Shown here: piece after piece, positions 16,797 to 25,737 of the stretch
Layout: each line of letters opens with the position of its first letter
Numbering within the stretch: position 1 is the first letter of the stretch
Assembly (NCBI GenBank): GCA_028683385.1
Contig: JAQUIJ010000021.1
Coordinates: 28,644 to 92,643 of the forward strand
Reading direction: 5' to 3'
Source: Prolixibacteraceae bacterium
GTDB lineage: Bacteria; Bacteroidota; Bacteroidia; Bacteroidales; Prolixibacteraceae
DNA length: 64,000 nt
The notes under the pieces: generated by a model
The model's database searches: none
Seen by the model: the letters and a program-made list of their open reading frames with translations, nothing else
What the model was told of the DNA's origin: nothing
Program-made: the position numbers and the translations under genes

Positions 16797-17593
16797 ATCA
16801 GGTTGCCCTCCTCTGCAGCTTTCGAACTTCCTTCACCGTTAAACAAAACGGTAATTCCGATAAAAAACAGCATGACCAGCGACAGCGCTGCTCCGTAATT
16901 CCACGTTCCGTTGTATATATTCTCCTGAAGGGTGGTTCCGAACAGTTTGATGTTGTTGATGGTAAGCAGTTCGGCAATGGCGAAAGTTGAAATAACCGGC
17001 ATAAAAACCATGATAACTCCGCTGGTAATTCCGGGAATCGACAATGGAAAAATGGTTTTAATAAATACCTGTCGCGGATTGGCGCCAAGGTCTTGTGCCG
17101 CCTCAATCAAATTTTGATCGGTCTTTTGCAATATGTTGTAGATCGGGTAGATTATAAAAGGCAGGAAATTGTACACCATCCCAAAGATGAGGGCGCCTTC
17201 GCCCAGCGGAATCTTGAAAAAATCGAACAAAGCCACTGTTGCCAAAGTCCTGATCAGAAAATTAATCCACATCGGAAGGATAAAAAGAATGACCAGCAAT
17301 TTAGCTTTTCGTGGCTCCATTTTGCTCAGGATATAAGCTGCCGGATAACCAATGAGAATACAAATAACAGTAGTAATCAGCGCCACGACAACCGAATACA
17401 AGAAAGTTTGCATGGCTTCCGGGTGCACCCAAAACTTCTGAATGTTGGCAAATGTAAATGCACCATCGGCATTGGTAAAGGCATAAAACACGATAAGCGC
17501 CAAGGGCATCAGCACAAAAAAAGCAAGAAAAAGCACATAAGGTATGGTCCAGTTCCTTCTTCGCCCCAAAAATGACAAAACTTTCCGTTGCAC
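16793..17593 (-). CDS. potB: Polyamine ABC transporter permease
   Basis: Inner-membrane partner of PotC, 266 residues. The start is a GTG at 17593, 12 bases after the potA stop; the first residues are basic (MQRKVLSFLGRRRNW), followed by a hydrophobic helix. The EAA loop reads EAAQDLGANPRQVFIKTIFP. The end (GEGSSKAAEEGNLI) is a hydrophilic cytoplasmic tail that overlaps the start of potC by four bases. Confidence 0.92.
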   Translation of the reverse strand: MQRKVLSFLGRRRNWTIPYVLFLAFFVLMPLALIVFYAFTNADGAFTFANIQKFWVHPEAMQTFLYSVVVALITTVICILIGYPAAYILSKMEPRKAKLLVILFILPMWINFLIRTLATVALFDFFKIPLGEGALIFGMVYNFLPFIIYPIYNILQKTDQNLIEAAQDLGANPRQVFIKTIFPLSIPGITSGVIMVFMPVISTFAIAELLTINNIKLFGTTLQENIYNGTWNYGAALSLVMLFFIGITVLFNGEGSSKAAEEGNLI

Positions 17594-17605
17594 GATTCTG
17601 TGGTT

Positions 17606-18985
17606 TTAGATAGGTTCGATTTGAATGCTATTGGGCGAAATGCTTATCCCGACCTGGTCGCCATCGTCCCACACATCTTGTGTATCCAGAAAAATCTGTT
17701 CGTTGTTGCTGGTCGAAATGGTCAGGTGATAATGATTCCCTTTGTACAAAATGAAACTCACCACACCGCTAAGCATACCATCTTCCTGGTTATCCTGAAG
17801 AATTACATTCCTGAACTCAACTTTCACATTCACTTCAGTGCCATTGGCTAAAGCGGTATTTGCACATTCGAATGTAGTGCCAAGAAAGCGAACATGCGTT
17901 TTGTCGACGATCGTACCTTCGAACGTATTGCAATGCCTTTCTTTTTTCATCACCTGAATATCGAACGGTTTTACGAGCATGCCCACTGTTTTGCCCACCT
18001 CGAAACAATGGTAATCCTGAATCAGAAATTCGTAACCTTCAGGTGTCGTAACCATCATTTCGTAGTGTACTCCCTTGAAAATACTGGAAGTTACCTGTCC
18101 GGTAAATTGCGCGGCATCCGATAACTCGAAAATGTAAATATCCTCGGGCCGAACCACCACATCAACCGGTTCGTTCGAGGCGAACCCTTTGTCAACGCAT
18201 TCAAACCGATGACCGGCAAATTCGACCAGCTCGTCTTCAATCATTATTCCATTCAAAATGTTGCTTTCGCCAATAAAATCGGCAACAAACGAGTTGGCCG
18301 GTTCGTTGTATATTTCAATCGGAGAGCCAATTTGCTGAATCTTTCCTTCGCTCATCACTACAATGCGGTCACTCAGCGTTAGGGCTTCTTCCTGATCGTG
18401 AGTGACATACAGGAAGCTGATCCCCAATTTTTTGTGCATCGCTTTAATTTCCATCTGCATGTCTTTGCGCATTTTCAGGTCGAGCGCAGCCAGAGGTTCA
18501 TCCAAAAGCAAAACCTCAGGTTTATTCACAATGGCGCGGGCAATGGCCACCCTTTGCTGTTGTCCTCCTGAAAGCGAATCCACATCGCGTTCCTCGTAGT
18601 CGGTCATGGTTACGATTTTCAGTACTTTCTTCACTTGCTTTTTGATTTCGTCTTTCGGAAGTTTTTTCAACTGAAGCCCAAAGGCAATGTTTTCGAAAAC
18701 ATTCAGGTGAGGGAAAAGCGCATACCGTTGAAAGACTGTATTAACCGGGCGAAGGTGAGGTGGAGTCTGGGTCATGTCTTGACCTCCGATGGTAATTTTC
18801 CCATTTTTTGCTTTCAGAAAGCCACCGATTAGTCGCATCAATGTTGTTTTGCCACAACCCGATGGTCCCAAAATAGTAACGAATTCGCCTTTCCCGATGG
18901 AAAGATTTATGTCCTGAAGAACGGTTTTATCACCAAAAGTATGTGATAATTGTTCTACAGTGATGATGTCAGTCTTTTGATGCAT
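17606..18985 (-). CDS. potA: Polyamine ABC transporter ATPase with a long C-terminal extension
   Basis: ATP-hydrolysing subunit of spermidine/putrescine import, 459 residues from the ATG at 18985 (a TTG at 18991 is also in frame). Walker A is GPSGCGKTT (40-48), the signature is [14 protein letters not shown], and Walker B is [11 protein letters not shown]. After the ATPase (about 1-240) comes a TOBE-type region with [13 protein letters not shown], then a second similar beta-rich repeat with [17 protein letters not shown] to the end. Classical PotA has about 380 residues, so roughly 80 are extra; this may be the normal form in Bacteroidota. It is the first gene of the operon. Confidence 0.92.
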   Translation of the reverse strand: MHQKTDIITVEQLSHTFGDKTVLQDINLSIGKGEFVTILGPSGCGKTTLMRLIGGFLKAKNGKITIGGQDMTQTPPHLRPVNTVFQRYALFPHLNVFENIAFGLQLKKLPKDEIKKQVKKVLKIVTMTDYEERDVDSLSGGQQQRVAIARAIVNKPEVLLLDEPLAALDLKMRKDMQMEIKAMHKKLGISFLYVTHDQEEALTLSDRIVVMSEGKIQQIGSPIEIYNEPANSFVADFIGESNILNGIMIEDELVEFAGHRFECVDKGFASNEPVDVVVRPEDIYIFELSDAAQFTGQVTSSIFKGVHYEMMVTTPEGYEFLIQDYHCFEVGKTVGMLVKPFDIQVMKKERHCNTFEGTIVDKTHVRFLGTTFECANTALANGTEVNVKVEFRNVILQDNQEDGMLSGVVSFILYKGNHYHLTISTSNNEQIFLDTQDVWDDGDQVGISISPNSIQIEPI

Positions 18986-19105
18986 TAGCAAATAAGATGG
19001 TCTTTTTTTTCTATTTTTTAATTACATATTGTCAAAATCAAAAATAAAAATTTATATCACTAATGACGCAGTAATAACTAATTGTTTTCAGTCAAAAGTG
19101 AACAG

Positions 19106-19846
19106 TTATTTTTTGATTTTTAATCCTGAAATCAAATCTTTTTTTGTTCCCATCAGTATCGAAGGTTTTAATTCAGGATTCATCCATTTGATTAACTGTT
19201 CCATGTCTTTCTGAAGGATTACCACACAGCCTGAAGATGAATTGATTTCCTGTCCTTCACTCAGATGAAGGAAAATCGCGCTGCCATTGCCTTTTACAAC
19301 CGGATGCGTATTGTATTCAATCACCATGCAATACCGGTAATCATTTCCGTTCAGCAGAAGTTTTTCGTACGATTTAGCGTTTGTCGTTCCCCTGATGTAC
19401 CGATTGTAGTCAGGCGAATTGGGGTCGTCAATCCATTTATCTTCCGGAGTGGATTGTATGAATGGCATTTTTGTATCAACCTCTTTTTCGTAGCAAAACA
19501 TTTTACCCAAACGGAAAAAACCGGTTGGCGATTGATTGTCGCCTTCTCGTTTTGCATTGGGTGCTGCAAAGCCTTTGCGCCCGATACCTGCCTGCATTGG
19601 AGCCGAAGCGACATGCCATTGGCTGCCTTTTTTCTCCATTGCTACCAATGTCGCCAAATTACGCTCAGCCGTTTCATTAAAAACAACGAGAAGCTGATTG
19701 ATGCTGTCCAAAAGAGCTGCGTTCTGTTTTACGATACGAAATGCTTTCTTTTCCTGAGTTTCGGGATCTATTCCGCTTGCCGAAACATTGAATATGCAAA
19801 CGACAAAACTTTGAAAAAGGAAGAAGTATATAATTGATTTGATCAT
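19106..19846 (-). CDS. Exported L,D-transpeptidase (YkuD) family protein
   Basis: A 246-residue protein with an N-terminal signal peptide (residues 1-23, ending VSASG). The YkuD catalytic domain occupies about 60-230: the substrate-pocket segment KREGDNQSPTGFF is typical, and the active site is formed by His194 in IFLHL and Cys207 in NSSSGCVVI. Such enzymes make or break 3-3 cross-links in peptidoglycan or attach proteins to it; the exact reaction cannot be read here. The gene is alone, 120 bases upstream of potA on the same strand, and no terminator is visible between them. Confidence 0.85.
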   Translation of the reverse strand: MIKSIIYFFLFQSFVVCIFNVSASGIDPETQEKKAFRIVKQNAALLDSINQLLVVFNETAERNLATLVAMEKKGSQWHVASAPMQAGIGRKGFAAPNAKREGDNQSPTGFFRLGKMFCYEKEVDTKMPFIQSTPEDKWIDDPNSPDYNRYIRGTTNAKSYEKLLLNGNDYRYCMVIEYNTHPVVKGNGSAIFLHLSEGQEINSSSGCVVILQKDMEQLIKWMNPELKPSILMGTKKDLISGLKIKK

Positions 19847-19974
19847 GTCGTTGTATAATTGTTTTTCTTACCGATCAAATATATGTATTTCGTTGGCTAT
19901 CAAAATCTATTTCATAAAACATTTAAATTTTTGATAATGATTGTTCCAGAGCTAACAGGCTATCAGAATTTATA

Positions 19975-20242
19975 GACTGTTTAAATTTAATCTGATTTAT
20001 TCCAGAAGCAATTCAACCCTTTCAGGGTTGTCATATTATTAGTCTCATTTTCCGTGGGTTAACACCCGCGGTTATTCAAATTAAATCCCTGCCCGCGGCC
20101 GGCAGGCAGGGATTTCCATAGAACAAAAGTCCGTAGGACTTGAATCAGAATAACCTCCGGTGAAACCGGAGGCAAATGAATAGAATAAAATGGAACCCCG
20201 AAGTGGGTTCAATATAGTTTTAATTGAAATTTAACCAGTTTC
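19975..20242. repeat. Hairpin-cluster element with inverted ends (MITE-like)
   Basis: Six short hairpins follow one another: 20014-20030, 20052-20071, 20083-20115, 20127-20141, 20154-20172 and 20193-20210, most with 3- to 6-base loops. The cluster is flanked by imperfect inverted ends: GACTGTTTAAATTTA at 19975-19989 and its near-complement at 20227-20242. The same CTGTTTAAA motif begins the repeats at 23490 and 42742. There is no coding capacity. Confidence 0.7.
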
Positions 20243-20320
20243 TTAATGGTTTGTACTTTTCGCATGTTTCACAAATTCTGAATGGTGTTACTTTTTACCC
20301 GCGTCGCGAAGCATTTTTAC

Positions 20321-20350
20321 TTTGATGTGTCGCATAAACACTTATCTTTA
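20321..20350 (+). promoter_or_regulatory. Candidate galM promoter
   Basis: TTTG at 20321-20324 (-33) and TATCTTTA at 20343-20350 (-7, 7 of 8 to TAnnTTTG) are separated by 18 bases, 35 bases before the galM ATG. Confidence 0.5.
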
Positions 20351-20385
20351 CCTTTCTAAATCTATTAATCACAAATCACAACTGT

Positions 20386-21531
20386 ATGAAGAAATTAATC
20401 GGTTCATTGGTTATTGCCGGAATGATTGTTTCGTGTTCGGCTCCCAAAAAAGAGTTTACTCCTATTTATTCGAAGGCTGATTTTGAAAAGGAAGTAAATG
20501 GCAAAAAGACCACTTTATTTACGTTGAAAAATGAAGGCGGAATTATCGTAACCCTTACTAATTACGGTGCAAAAATTGTTTCAGTATTTACTCCCGATAA
20601 GAATGGGGCAATGGAAGACGTTGTGCTGGGATATAAATCCATTGACGGATATGTTGCCGGAGATGCCGGACAGGGTGCTGTTGTTGGCCCATATGCCAAC
20701 CGTATTGCAAACGGTCAGTTCGAAATCGATGGTCAGGTTTATCAGTTACCGGTAAACAACCACAAAGCCTGTTTACATTCAGGTCCTGAAAGTTTTTATC
20801 GTCAGGTGTACGATGCCAAAGAAATTCAAACCGCTGATGGTCCTGCTGTTGAAATGACCTTGCAGAGCCCGGATGGACAGTGGGGTTTTCCTGGAAATAA
20901 AAATGTAAAAGTGACTTACACTTTGACCAAAGACAATGGTTTGAAGATTGATTACGAAGCTACTACTGATAAATCTTGTTTTTTCAATTTAACCAACCAC
21001 GTTTATTTTAACCTGAAAGGTGAAGGAATGGGCGATATTCTGGATCACGTATTGGTTGTTGATGCTAACTCATCGACTGCTGTTGGCGATTCTACTTTAA
21101 TCCCAACAGGCGAAATTGTTGATATTCGCGGAACGGCCATGGATTTCACGACTCCTCATACTGTGGGCGAACGCATCAACGATCCGATGCCTCAATTGAA
21201 AATGGGTGGAGGTTACGACCATAACTACATCCTCAATAAAGATCAGGATGGCCACGAAATGACTTTCTGTGCCAGTATTCTGGAACCAGTTTCTGGCCGC
21301 TTTTTAGAATGTTTCACTACCGAACCAGCCGTTCAGCTTTATACCGGGAATTTTTTGACTGGAAATATCATCGGAAAACGTGGAAATGCTTACAATTATC
21401 GCAATGGCATGTGTTTGGAAACTCAGCATTATCCAGATTCCCCACATCACGCCAATTTCCCGAATACCCTGCTGAAGCCGGGTGAAACCTTAAAATCGAC
21501 CACGATTTACAAGTTTTCGGTAAAGAAATAA
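20386..21531 (+). CDS. galM: Aldose 1-epimerase (mutarotase), lipoprotein
   Basis: Interconverts the alpha and beta anomers of galactose, glucose and other aldoses. It has 381 residues; the first 16 form a lipoprotein signal with Cys17 (MIVSC), placing it in the periplasm or outer membrane, which is common for Bacteroidota mutarotases that serve polysaccharide breakdown. Family marks are TNYGAKIVSVFTPD, GPYANRIANG, NLTNHVYFNL, GGGYDHNYIL and the late CLETQHYPDSPHH. It is a single gene with its own promoter and terminator. Confidence 0.93.
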   Translation: MKKLIGSLVIAGMIVSCSAPKKEFTPIYSKADFEKEVNGKKTTLFTLKNEGGIIVTLTNYGAKIVSVFTPDKNGAMEDVVLGYKSIDGYVAGDAGQGAVVGPYANRIANGQFEIDGQVYQLPVNNHKACLHSGPESFYRQVYDAKEIQTADGPAVEMTLQSPDGQWGFPGNKNVKVTYTLTKDNGLKIDYEATTDKSCFFNLTNHVYFNLKGEGMGDILDHVLVVDANSSTAVGDSTLIPTGEIVDIRGTAMDFTTPHTVGERINDPMPQLKMGGGYDHNYILNKDQDGHEMTFCASILEPVSGRFLECFTTEPAVQLYTGNFLTGNIIGKRGNAYNYRNGMCLETQHYPDSPHHANFPNTLLKPGETLKSTTIYKFSVKK

Positions 21532-21844
21532 ATGACGAAAAAAATCAGGAAAAAGGGTCATTAGTCATTAGAAAAAACGGTTTTCCTCTTTCCTGATGAC
21601 TATTGACTTTTTTCTGGTCATTAAAGGAGAATCCCGGTTGTGAAGAGCAGCCGGGATTCTTTGTTTTAAACCTTTGGGTTGGAGCTTAGTCTATGGTTTT
21701 GAAAAACGATTCAGTTTATACGGTATTTTTATCTTTTATTTTAGCACTTTCCGGAATAAAATGATTCATTTATTTAAATTTAGGTTTTTAAAACATCTGA
21801 TTCGTTTTTGTTGTTTCTCCTGAAAATAATTAAAAACTCAAACT
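21532..21844. other. 313-base intergenic region with the galM terminator
   Basis: It contains GTCATT/AATGAC-rich filler at 21555-21625, the terminator at 21628-21667, and AT-rich DNA before the cytochrome gene in which I find no clear promoter pair. Confidence 0.5.
21628..21667 (+). terminator. Terminator after galM
   Basis: A 10-bp stem (21628-21637 and 21651-21660) is followed by TTTGTTTT. Confidence 0.75.
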
Positions 21845-22513
21845 ATGGCTCACAATGACATTTCCTCCAATTCTGAAACTTCCATTTTTATTCAATCGCA
21901 TTCAGCGGCATTAAGAATCTGGCATTGGTTAACCTTTTTATTTATAATGGGTTCAATTGTCACCGTGCTGTTTAATTCAACTTTGCTGTCGCCCCGCGAT
22001 AATGTCAAATTGGTTCAGGAACAACTTTCAAAGAAAGGAGCCACAGTTACGGAAGAGCAAGCTTTTGCTGTTTCGCACGAGTACGAAGATAAAATGTGGG
22101 ATGTACATAAACTGTTTGGTTATGGATTGGCTTTTTTGTTTCTGGCTCGAATTGTAATTGAATTTACGCAACCTGAAGAAGAAAAAATTAGCCACAAACT
22201 GCGAAAAGTGTCCGCAATGATCAAACAAAATGATAAAAATGTGGCCGAATACAAGCATTACTATATGGTGCGACGTAGCTATATGGCTTTTTTCCTATTG
22301 CTTTTCTGTATGGTGCTCACCGGGTTGGGCATGGCTTTTGGCCGTGATTTGGGTTTCCCCCGTGAAGTGTTTCGTAGCTTGAAAAACATTCATGCCTTCA
22401 TTCAATATTTCATGTATGCGTTTATTGTCATTCATTTAGCGGGTGTTATTATTGCCGAAAATGGTAAAATAAAAGGTATTGTTTCAGGAATGATTAATGG
22501 GAATCGTTCCTGA
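21845..22513 (+). CDS. Cytochrome b561-domain membrane protein
   Basis: Integral-membrane di-haem b-type cytochrome of 222 residues, similar to the b subunit of Ni/Fe hydrogenases and formate dehydrogenases. Four membrane helices are visible (about 26-46, 86-106, 146-166, 186-206). Candidate haem-ligand histidines are His19 and His27 in SHSAALRIWHW, His88 in DVHKLFGYG, His183 in NIHAF and His197 in VIHLAGV. No hydrogenase or dehydrogenase partner is encoded next to it, so its electron donor is unknown. The downstream esterase gene starts 54 bases after it on the same strand. Confidence 0.85.
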   Translation: MAHNDISSNSETSIFIQSHSAALRIWHWLTFLFIMGSIVTVLFNSTLLSPRDNVKLVQEQLSKKGATVTEEQAFAVSHEYEDKMWDVHKLFGYGLAFLFLARIVIEFTQPEEEKISHKLRKVSAMIKQNDKNVAEYKHYYMVRRSYMAFFLLLFCMVLTGLGMAFGRDLGFPREVFRSLKNIHAFIQYFMYAFIVIHLAGVIIAENGKIKGIVSGMINGNRS

Positions 22514-22567
22514 TAAACGTTAAAACCGGGCGTTCCAAATCATAACTCATTGTTTAAAAATCGCTTC

Positions 22568-23485
22568 ATGCAAAATAGGACTTCATTTCTGTTATTTGGT
22601 ATTTTCCTTTCCATATCAGTTTCCGCGCAGAGACTGAATACGGATGATATTCAGCAGAAATGGCTGGATGTTCCTTACGCAAAAGCATCCAGAGCCCAAA
22701 AGTTGGACATCTATTTGCCGAATGATGGAAACGGACCTTTCCCGGTCATCGTTTCGATACACGGTGGTGCCTTTAAGGGAGGTGATAAAGCAGACAATCA
22801 GCTAATTCCCATGTTGGAAGGCTTGAAGAGAGGATATGCTGTTGTTTCAGTAAACTACCGGTTAAGTCCCGAAGCTATTTTCCCGGCCCAGATTTATGAT
22901 GTTAAAGCTGCTGTTCGTTGGATTAAGGCAAATGCCAGGCATTACAAACTAAATCAGGATAAAATTGCAGCATGGGGTGGTTCTGCAGGTGGTCATCTTT
23001 CTGCTTTGCTTGGAACTTCGGGCGGCGTTTTGGATTTGGAAGACTTAACAATGGGAAATCCGGGAAAAACAAGCCGCATTCAGGCGGTTGTCGATTGGTT
23101 TGGCCCGACTGATTTTCTGAAAATGGATGAACAACTGAAGGAAAGTAAGGTGAAGAACCCTCAGGTACATTCAATTCCTGATTCGCCCGAATCTGAATTA
23201 ATTGGGAAAAATCTGGTGGATGCTCCGGATCTTGTTCGAAAAGTCAATCCCGAAACCTATATTACTGTTTATGATCCCCCGTTTTTTATTCAACATGGCA
23301 AACTCGATCATTTGGTTCCCTATCAGCAATCTGCAAATCTGGCGTCAAAGCTCGAAGCTGTTATTGGGGAAGAGAAAGTTACTTTCGAATTGCTTGAAAA
23401 TGATGATCATGGTGGCCCCGGTTTTACTACCGGGGAAAACATTAACAAGGTGTTTGCATTTCTGGATAAATACTTAAAACATTAA
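22568..23485 (+). CDS. Secreted alpha/beta-hydrolase (esterase/lipase family)
   Basis: A 305-residue hydrolase with a signal peptide ending VSAQ when started at the ATG at 22568; an in-frame TTG at 22550 is less likely. The oxyanion-hole motif is SIHGGAFKGG, the nucleophile elbow is GGSAGGH, and the acid and histidine lie in HGKLDHLVP and DDHGGPGF near the C-terminus. This HGGx/GxSxGG pattern is typical of the hormone-sensitive-lipase and BD-FAE-type carbohydrate esterases, so it may remove acetyl or feruloyl groups from plant polysaccharides. The substrate is inferred only from the family and the sugar-degrading surroundings. Confidence 0.87.
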   Translation: MQNRTSFLLFGIFLSISVSAQRLNTDDIQQKWLDVPYAKASRAQKLDIYLPNDGNGPFPVIVSIHGGAFKGGDKADNQLIPMLEGLKRGYAVVSVNYRLSPEAIFPAQIYDVKAAVRWIKANARHYKLNQDKIAAWGGSAGGHLSALLGTSGGVLDLEDLTMGNPGKTSRIQAVVDWFGPTDFLKMDEQLKESKVKNPQVHSIPDSPESELIGKNLVDAPDLVRKVNPETYITVYDPPFFIQHGKLDHLVPYQQSANLASKLEAVIGEEKVTFELLENDDHGGPGFTTGENINKVFAFLDKYLKH

Positions 23486-23489
23486 GATG

Positions 23490-23750
23490 CTGTTTAAACT
23501 TATTCCGTAGAGAAAATCGGTTGGTAGAAACATGAAACCCAATCATAAGGATTGTTCCGTATAGGTAATTCAGTTTAGTAAAGCTTAAAGCGCCCTCCAT
23601 TATTTCGGTGCGTTGCACCTCACCGACAGACACATAAATTTTTCTACAAATATCATGGTGCTCCGCACCTTTTCGATCAATTAAAAGCAGCAGTGCTGCG
23701 AAATAGTTGTAGAAATTGAATAATCAGGACTTTTATAGGTGCAGTGCACC
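23490..23750. repeat. Second hairpin-cluster repeat (GGTGC-NNN-GCACC units)
   Basis: After a CTGTTTAAACTTA motif at 23490-23502 come four 13-base hairpins with 5-bp stems and 3-base loops: 23607-23619, 23657-23669, 23687-23699 and 23738-23750. Three are GGTGC/GCACC, one is GCAGC/GCTGC. It lies between the convergent esterase and dgkA genes, and no matching inverted right end is clear. No gene is supported in the 298 bases. Confidence 0.7.
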
Positions 23751-23783
23751 GAAATATAACTTGTGAATCGCGAATTAAAAATT

Positions 23784-24164
23784 TCAGGAAATAATTAAAA
23801 CAAGTTTGGGAAAGAATATAATCAATCCGCAAATTAAGGCTGCTATAGCGCAAACCAAAACAGCGCCAGCCGAAATATCTTTGGCAATCCGGGCGGTTTC
23901 GTGATACTCCGGGAATAAATGATCGACGAGTTTTTCGATTACTGTATTGAAAGCTTCGGCGGCCCAAACAAGCGCAATAGCAATTGAAATAATGCACCAT
24001 TCGGCATTCGTTATCCGAAGGATGAACCCGCCCAATACTGCAAAGATTGTAGCAATTAAATGAATCCGGGCATTGGGTTCCGATTTAACTAACTCGTATA
24101 AGCCGGTAAATGCAAAACCAAAACTTTTTATGCGTTTTTTGAATCCGGTTTTCTCGTTATTCAT
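23784..24164 (-). CDS. dgkA: Diacylglycerol/undecaprenol kinase
   Basis: Small trimeric-type membrane kinase of about 126 residues that phosphorylates diacylglycerol or undecaprenol. It has an N-terminal amphipathic helix (FKKRIKSFGFAFTGLYELV), the conserved EPNARIH segment, and the catalytic EAFNTVIEKLVD in the middle, with three membrane helices. The start is either ATG 24164 or ATG 24176; both overlap the end of the PAP2 gene. Pairing a lipid kinase with a PAP2 phosphatase in one overlapping operon suggests undecaprenyl-phosphate recycling or turnover. Confidence 0.92.
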   Translation of the reverse strand: MNNEKTGFKKRIKSFGFAFTGLYELVKSEPNARIHLIATIFAVLGGFILRITNAEWCIISIAIALVWAAEAFNTVIEKLVDHLFPEYHETARIAKDISAGAVLVCAIAALICGLIIFFPKLVLIIS

Positions 24165-24762
24165 GTTTCCTTGCATACGATTTATTGATCCATTTATTCA
24201 ATTTATAGGTGAGGTAAGCGCTGCCGGCTCCTGTAATCATTCCACCCAAAACATCGCCCGGATAATGCACACCAAGTTGCATTCGAGAGTAACCAACAGT
24301 TCCGGCCCACATATAAGATGGAACTATGACATACCATTTCGGGAAGGCTAAACTTAACGATGTTGCTGTTGCAAAAGCACTTGAAGTATGGCCGGAAGGA
24401 AAGGAAGGACTATCTTCATTAACTTTATTTCTGATGTCGGGATAAGTTAAAAATGGGCGGTCGCGGTTGATGGTGTATTTTAACGTATAGGTTGCCCCAA
24501 GGTTAATGGCATTGGCAACAACGATTTGACAAGCACTGTTAATCCATTTTTCGTCATGCTTAATAAGACCAACAATTCCAACGGTAATTGGGATTCCTAC
24601 GACCATATAGTTATTCGAATTGGAGACGAACTTCATGAACGGATCACTTTTTAAATCGTGCGGAGAATAAACAGATCGCAGGATTCTGATGTCGATATTC
24701 TGTGCAAATACCGAGGTTGAAATAAGTAAAAGTAATAAGGTCAGAATTCTGTTTCTCATCAT
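24157..24762 (-). CDS. PAP2-family membrane phosphatase
   Basis: A 201-residue protein with a signal sequence or first helix ending SVFAQ and the three PAP2 phosphatase motifs in order: KYTINRDRP, PSFPSGHTSSAFA, and SRMQLGVHYPGDVLGG. It removes phosphate from a lipid pyrophosphate such as undecaprenyl pyrophosphate, or from phosphatidic acid, on the periplasmic side. Its stop codon overlaps the start of dgkA, so the two are translated together. The specific substrate is not determinable from the sequence. Confidence 0.9.
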   Translation of the reverse strand: MMRNRILTLLLLLISTSVFAQNIDIRILRSVYSPHDLKSDPFMKFVSNSNNYMVVGIPITVGIVGLIKHDEKWINSACQIVVANAINLGATYTLKYTINRDRPFLTYPDIRNKVNEDSPSFPSGHTSSAFATATSLSLAFPKWYVIVPSYMWAGTVGYSRMQLGVHYPGDVLGGMITGAGSAYLTYKLNKWINKSYARKHE

Positions 24763-24849
24763 CAGTAATTTTAATAGCGGACTTTGCCAGTAAATTATGC
24801 CAAAATTAGCATAATTTTTAATTGCTATTGAAGTCCAAAATTACAAGAT

Positions 24850-25737
24850 TTACCTTAATTTACTGATTATTGGGTTGAATGCTTTTGAGAATACCATCAC
24901 ACGATCGCCAATTTTTAGGTTTTCGAGGTCACTTTCAAAGGCTATGACTTTAATGATCTGGTTATTTCCGGAGATAACTGTCACAACATTAATGGTATCC
25001 TGCTTTTCAATCCGAGCTATTTGACCAGTTATCTGCACTTTCCCGCTGATGCTGTTGTCAGAAAATACTTCTTCCGGTTTCCCGGTGCGGGTAATCGAGC
25101 CGTTTTCAATGCAAAGCACCTGAGTGGCCAACCTGAAAACTTCGTTTAAATCGTGACTCACCATGATTGTAGTAACACCTAATAATTGGTGTGCCTGCGC
25201 AATTTCATCCTGAAGCGCAATTCGCATTTCAGCGTCCAAAGCCGAGAGTGGCTCGTCGAGTAACAACAATTGCGGTTTTCGGGCCAGGGCGCGAGCTAAA
25301 GCTACCCGTTGCTTCTGTCCGCCTGATAACCCTGTCGGTTTTCTTTTCCTGAATTCAGTTAAACCAAATAAGGCCAGCAATTCATTCACTTTCGACTGAT
25401 CTTTTTCAGGTTGGGCAAACTGAATGTTTTGTTCCACGGTCATGTTCGGAAATAAGGCATAATCCTGAAACATCAGGCTGATATTCCGAAGCTGTGGAGG
25501 AATATTAATCTTCTTTTCTGAATCGAACCAAATGGTTGAACCAAATTTAATCAGCCCTTTATCCGGAGTTACCAAACCTGCCAGGATTCGCAGCAGCGTG
25601 GTTTTTCCTGCTCCTGATTCACCAAACAAAGCGACCAACTCACCTGCCGGAATCGTTGTGTGAATGGATAGATTCATAGGGCCATTGGCGGTCAACATCC
25701 GCTTTTCAATATCAATAAAGATTACACTATTTTCCAT
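24850..25737 (-). CDS. modC: Molybdate ABC transporter ATPase with a C-terminal Mop/TOBE domain
   Basis: Energises molybdate (or tungstate) import. It has 295 residues: Walker A FGESGAGKTTLLRIL, signature LSGGQKQRVALARAL, Walker B LLLLDEPLSALD, and the switch histidine in MVSHDLNE. From about residue 228 (SGKVQITGQIARIE) to the end is one Mop domain that binds oxyanions and may tune transport. It overlaps the end of modB by 16 bases and is the last gene of the leftward molybdenum operon. Confidence 0.92.
   Translation of the reverse strand: MENSVIFIDIEKRMLTANGPMNLSIHTTIPAGELVALFGESGAGKTTLLRILAGLVTPDKGLIKFGSTIWFDSEKKINIPPQLRNISLMFQDYALFPNMTVEQNIQFAQPEKDQSKVNELLALFGLTEFRKRKPTGLSGGQKQRVALARALARKPQLLLLDEPLSALDAEMRIALQDEIAQAHQLLGVTTIMVSHDLNEVFRLATQVLCIENGSITRTGKPEEVFSDNSISGKVQITGQIARIEKQDTINVVTVISGNNQIIKVIAFESDLENLKIGDRVMVFSKAFNPIISKLR

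Larger units (their letters stand above)
19847..20385. other. 539-base intergenic region holding a hairpin-cluster repeat and the galM promoter
   Basis: No gene is supported. The centre (19975-20242) is the structured repeat annotated separately. The right part carries a promoter-like pair at 20321-20350. The left part (19847-19974) is plain AT-rich DNA carrying the upstream region of the leftward transpeptidase gene. Confidence 0.7.

Noticed and set aside
17093..17575. 160-codon open frame antisense to potB
   Set aside because: The potB permease is well supported by motifs and operon spacing; this frame is rich in His/Lys/Gln with no recognisable domain.
23442..23633. 63-codon minus-strand frame running over the hairpin repeat
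   Set aside because: It overlaps the esterase end and the repeat. Short frames over such repeats are commonly predicted but unlikely to be real.
23490..23750. Hairpin array considered as a CRISPR array
   Set aside because: Units are 13 bases, unequally spaced, and vary by compensating changes; there is no repeat/spacer periodicity and no cas gene nearby.
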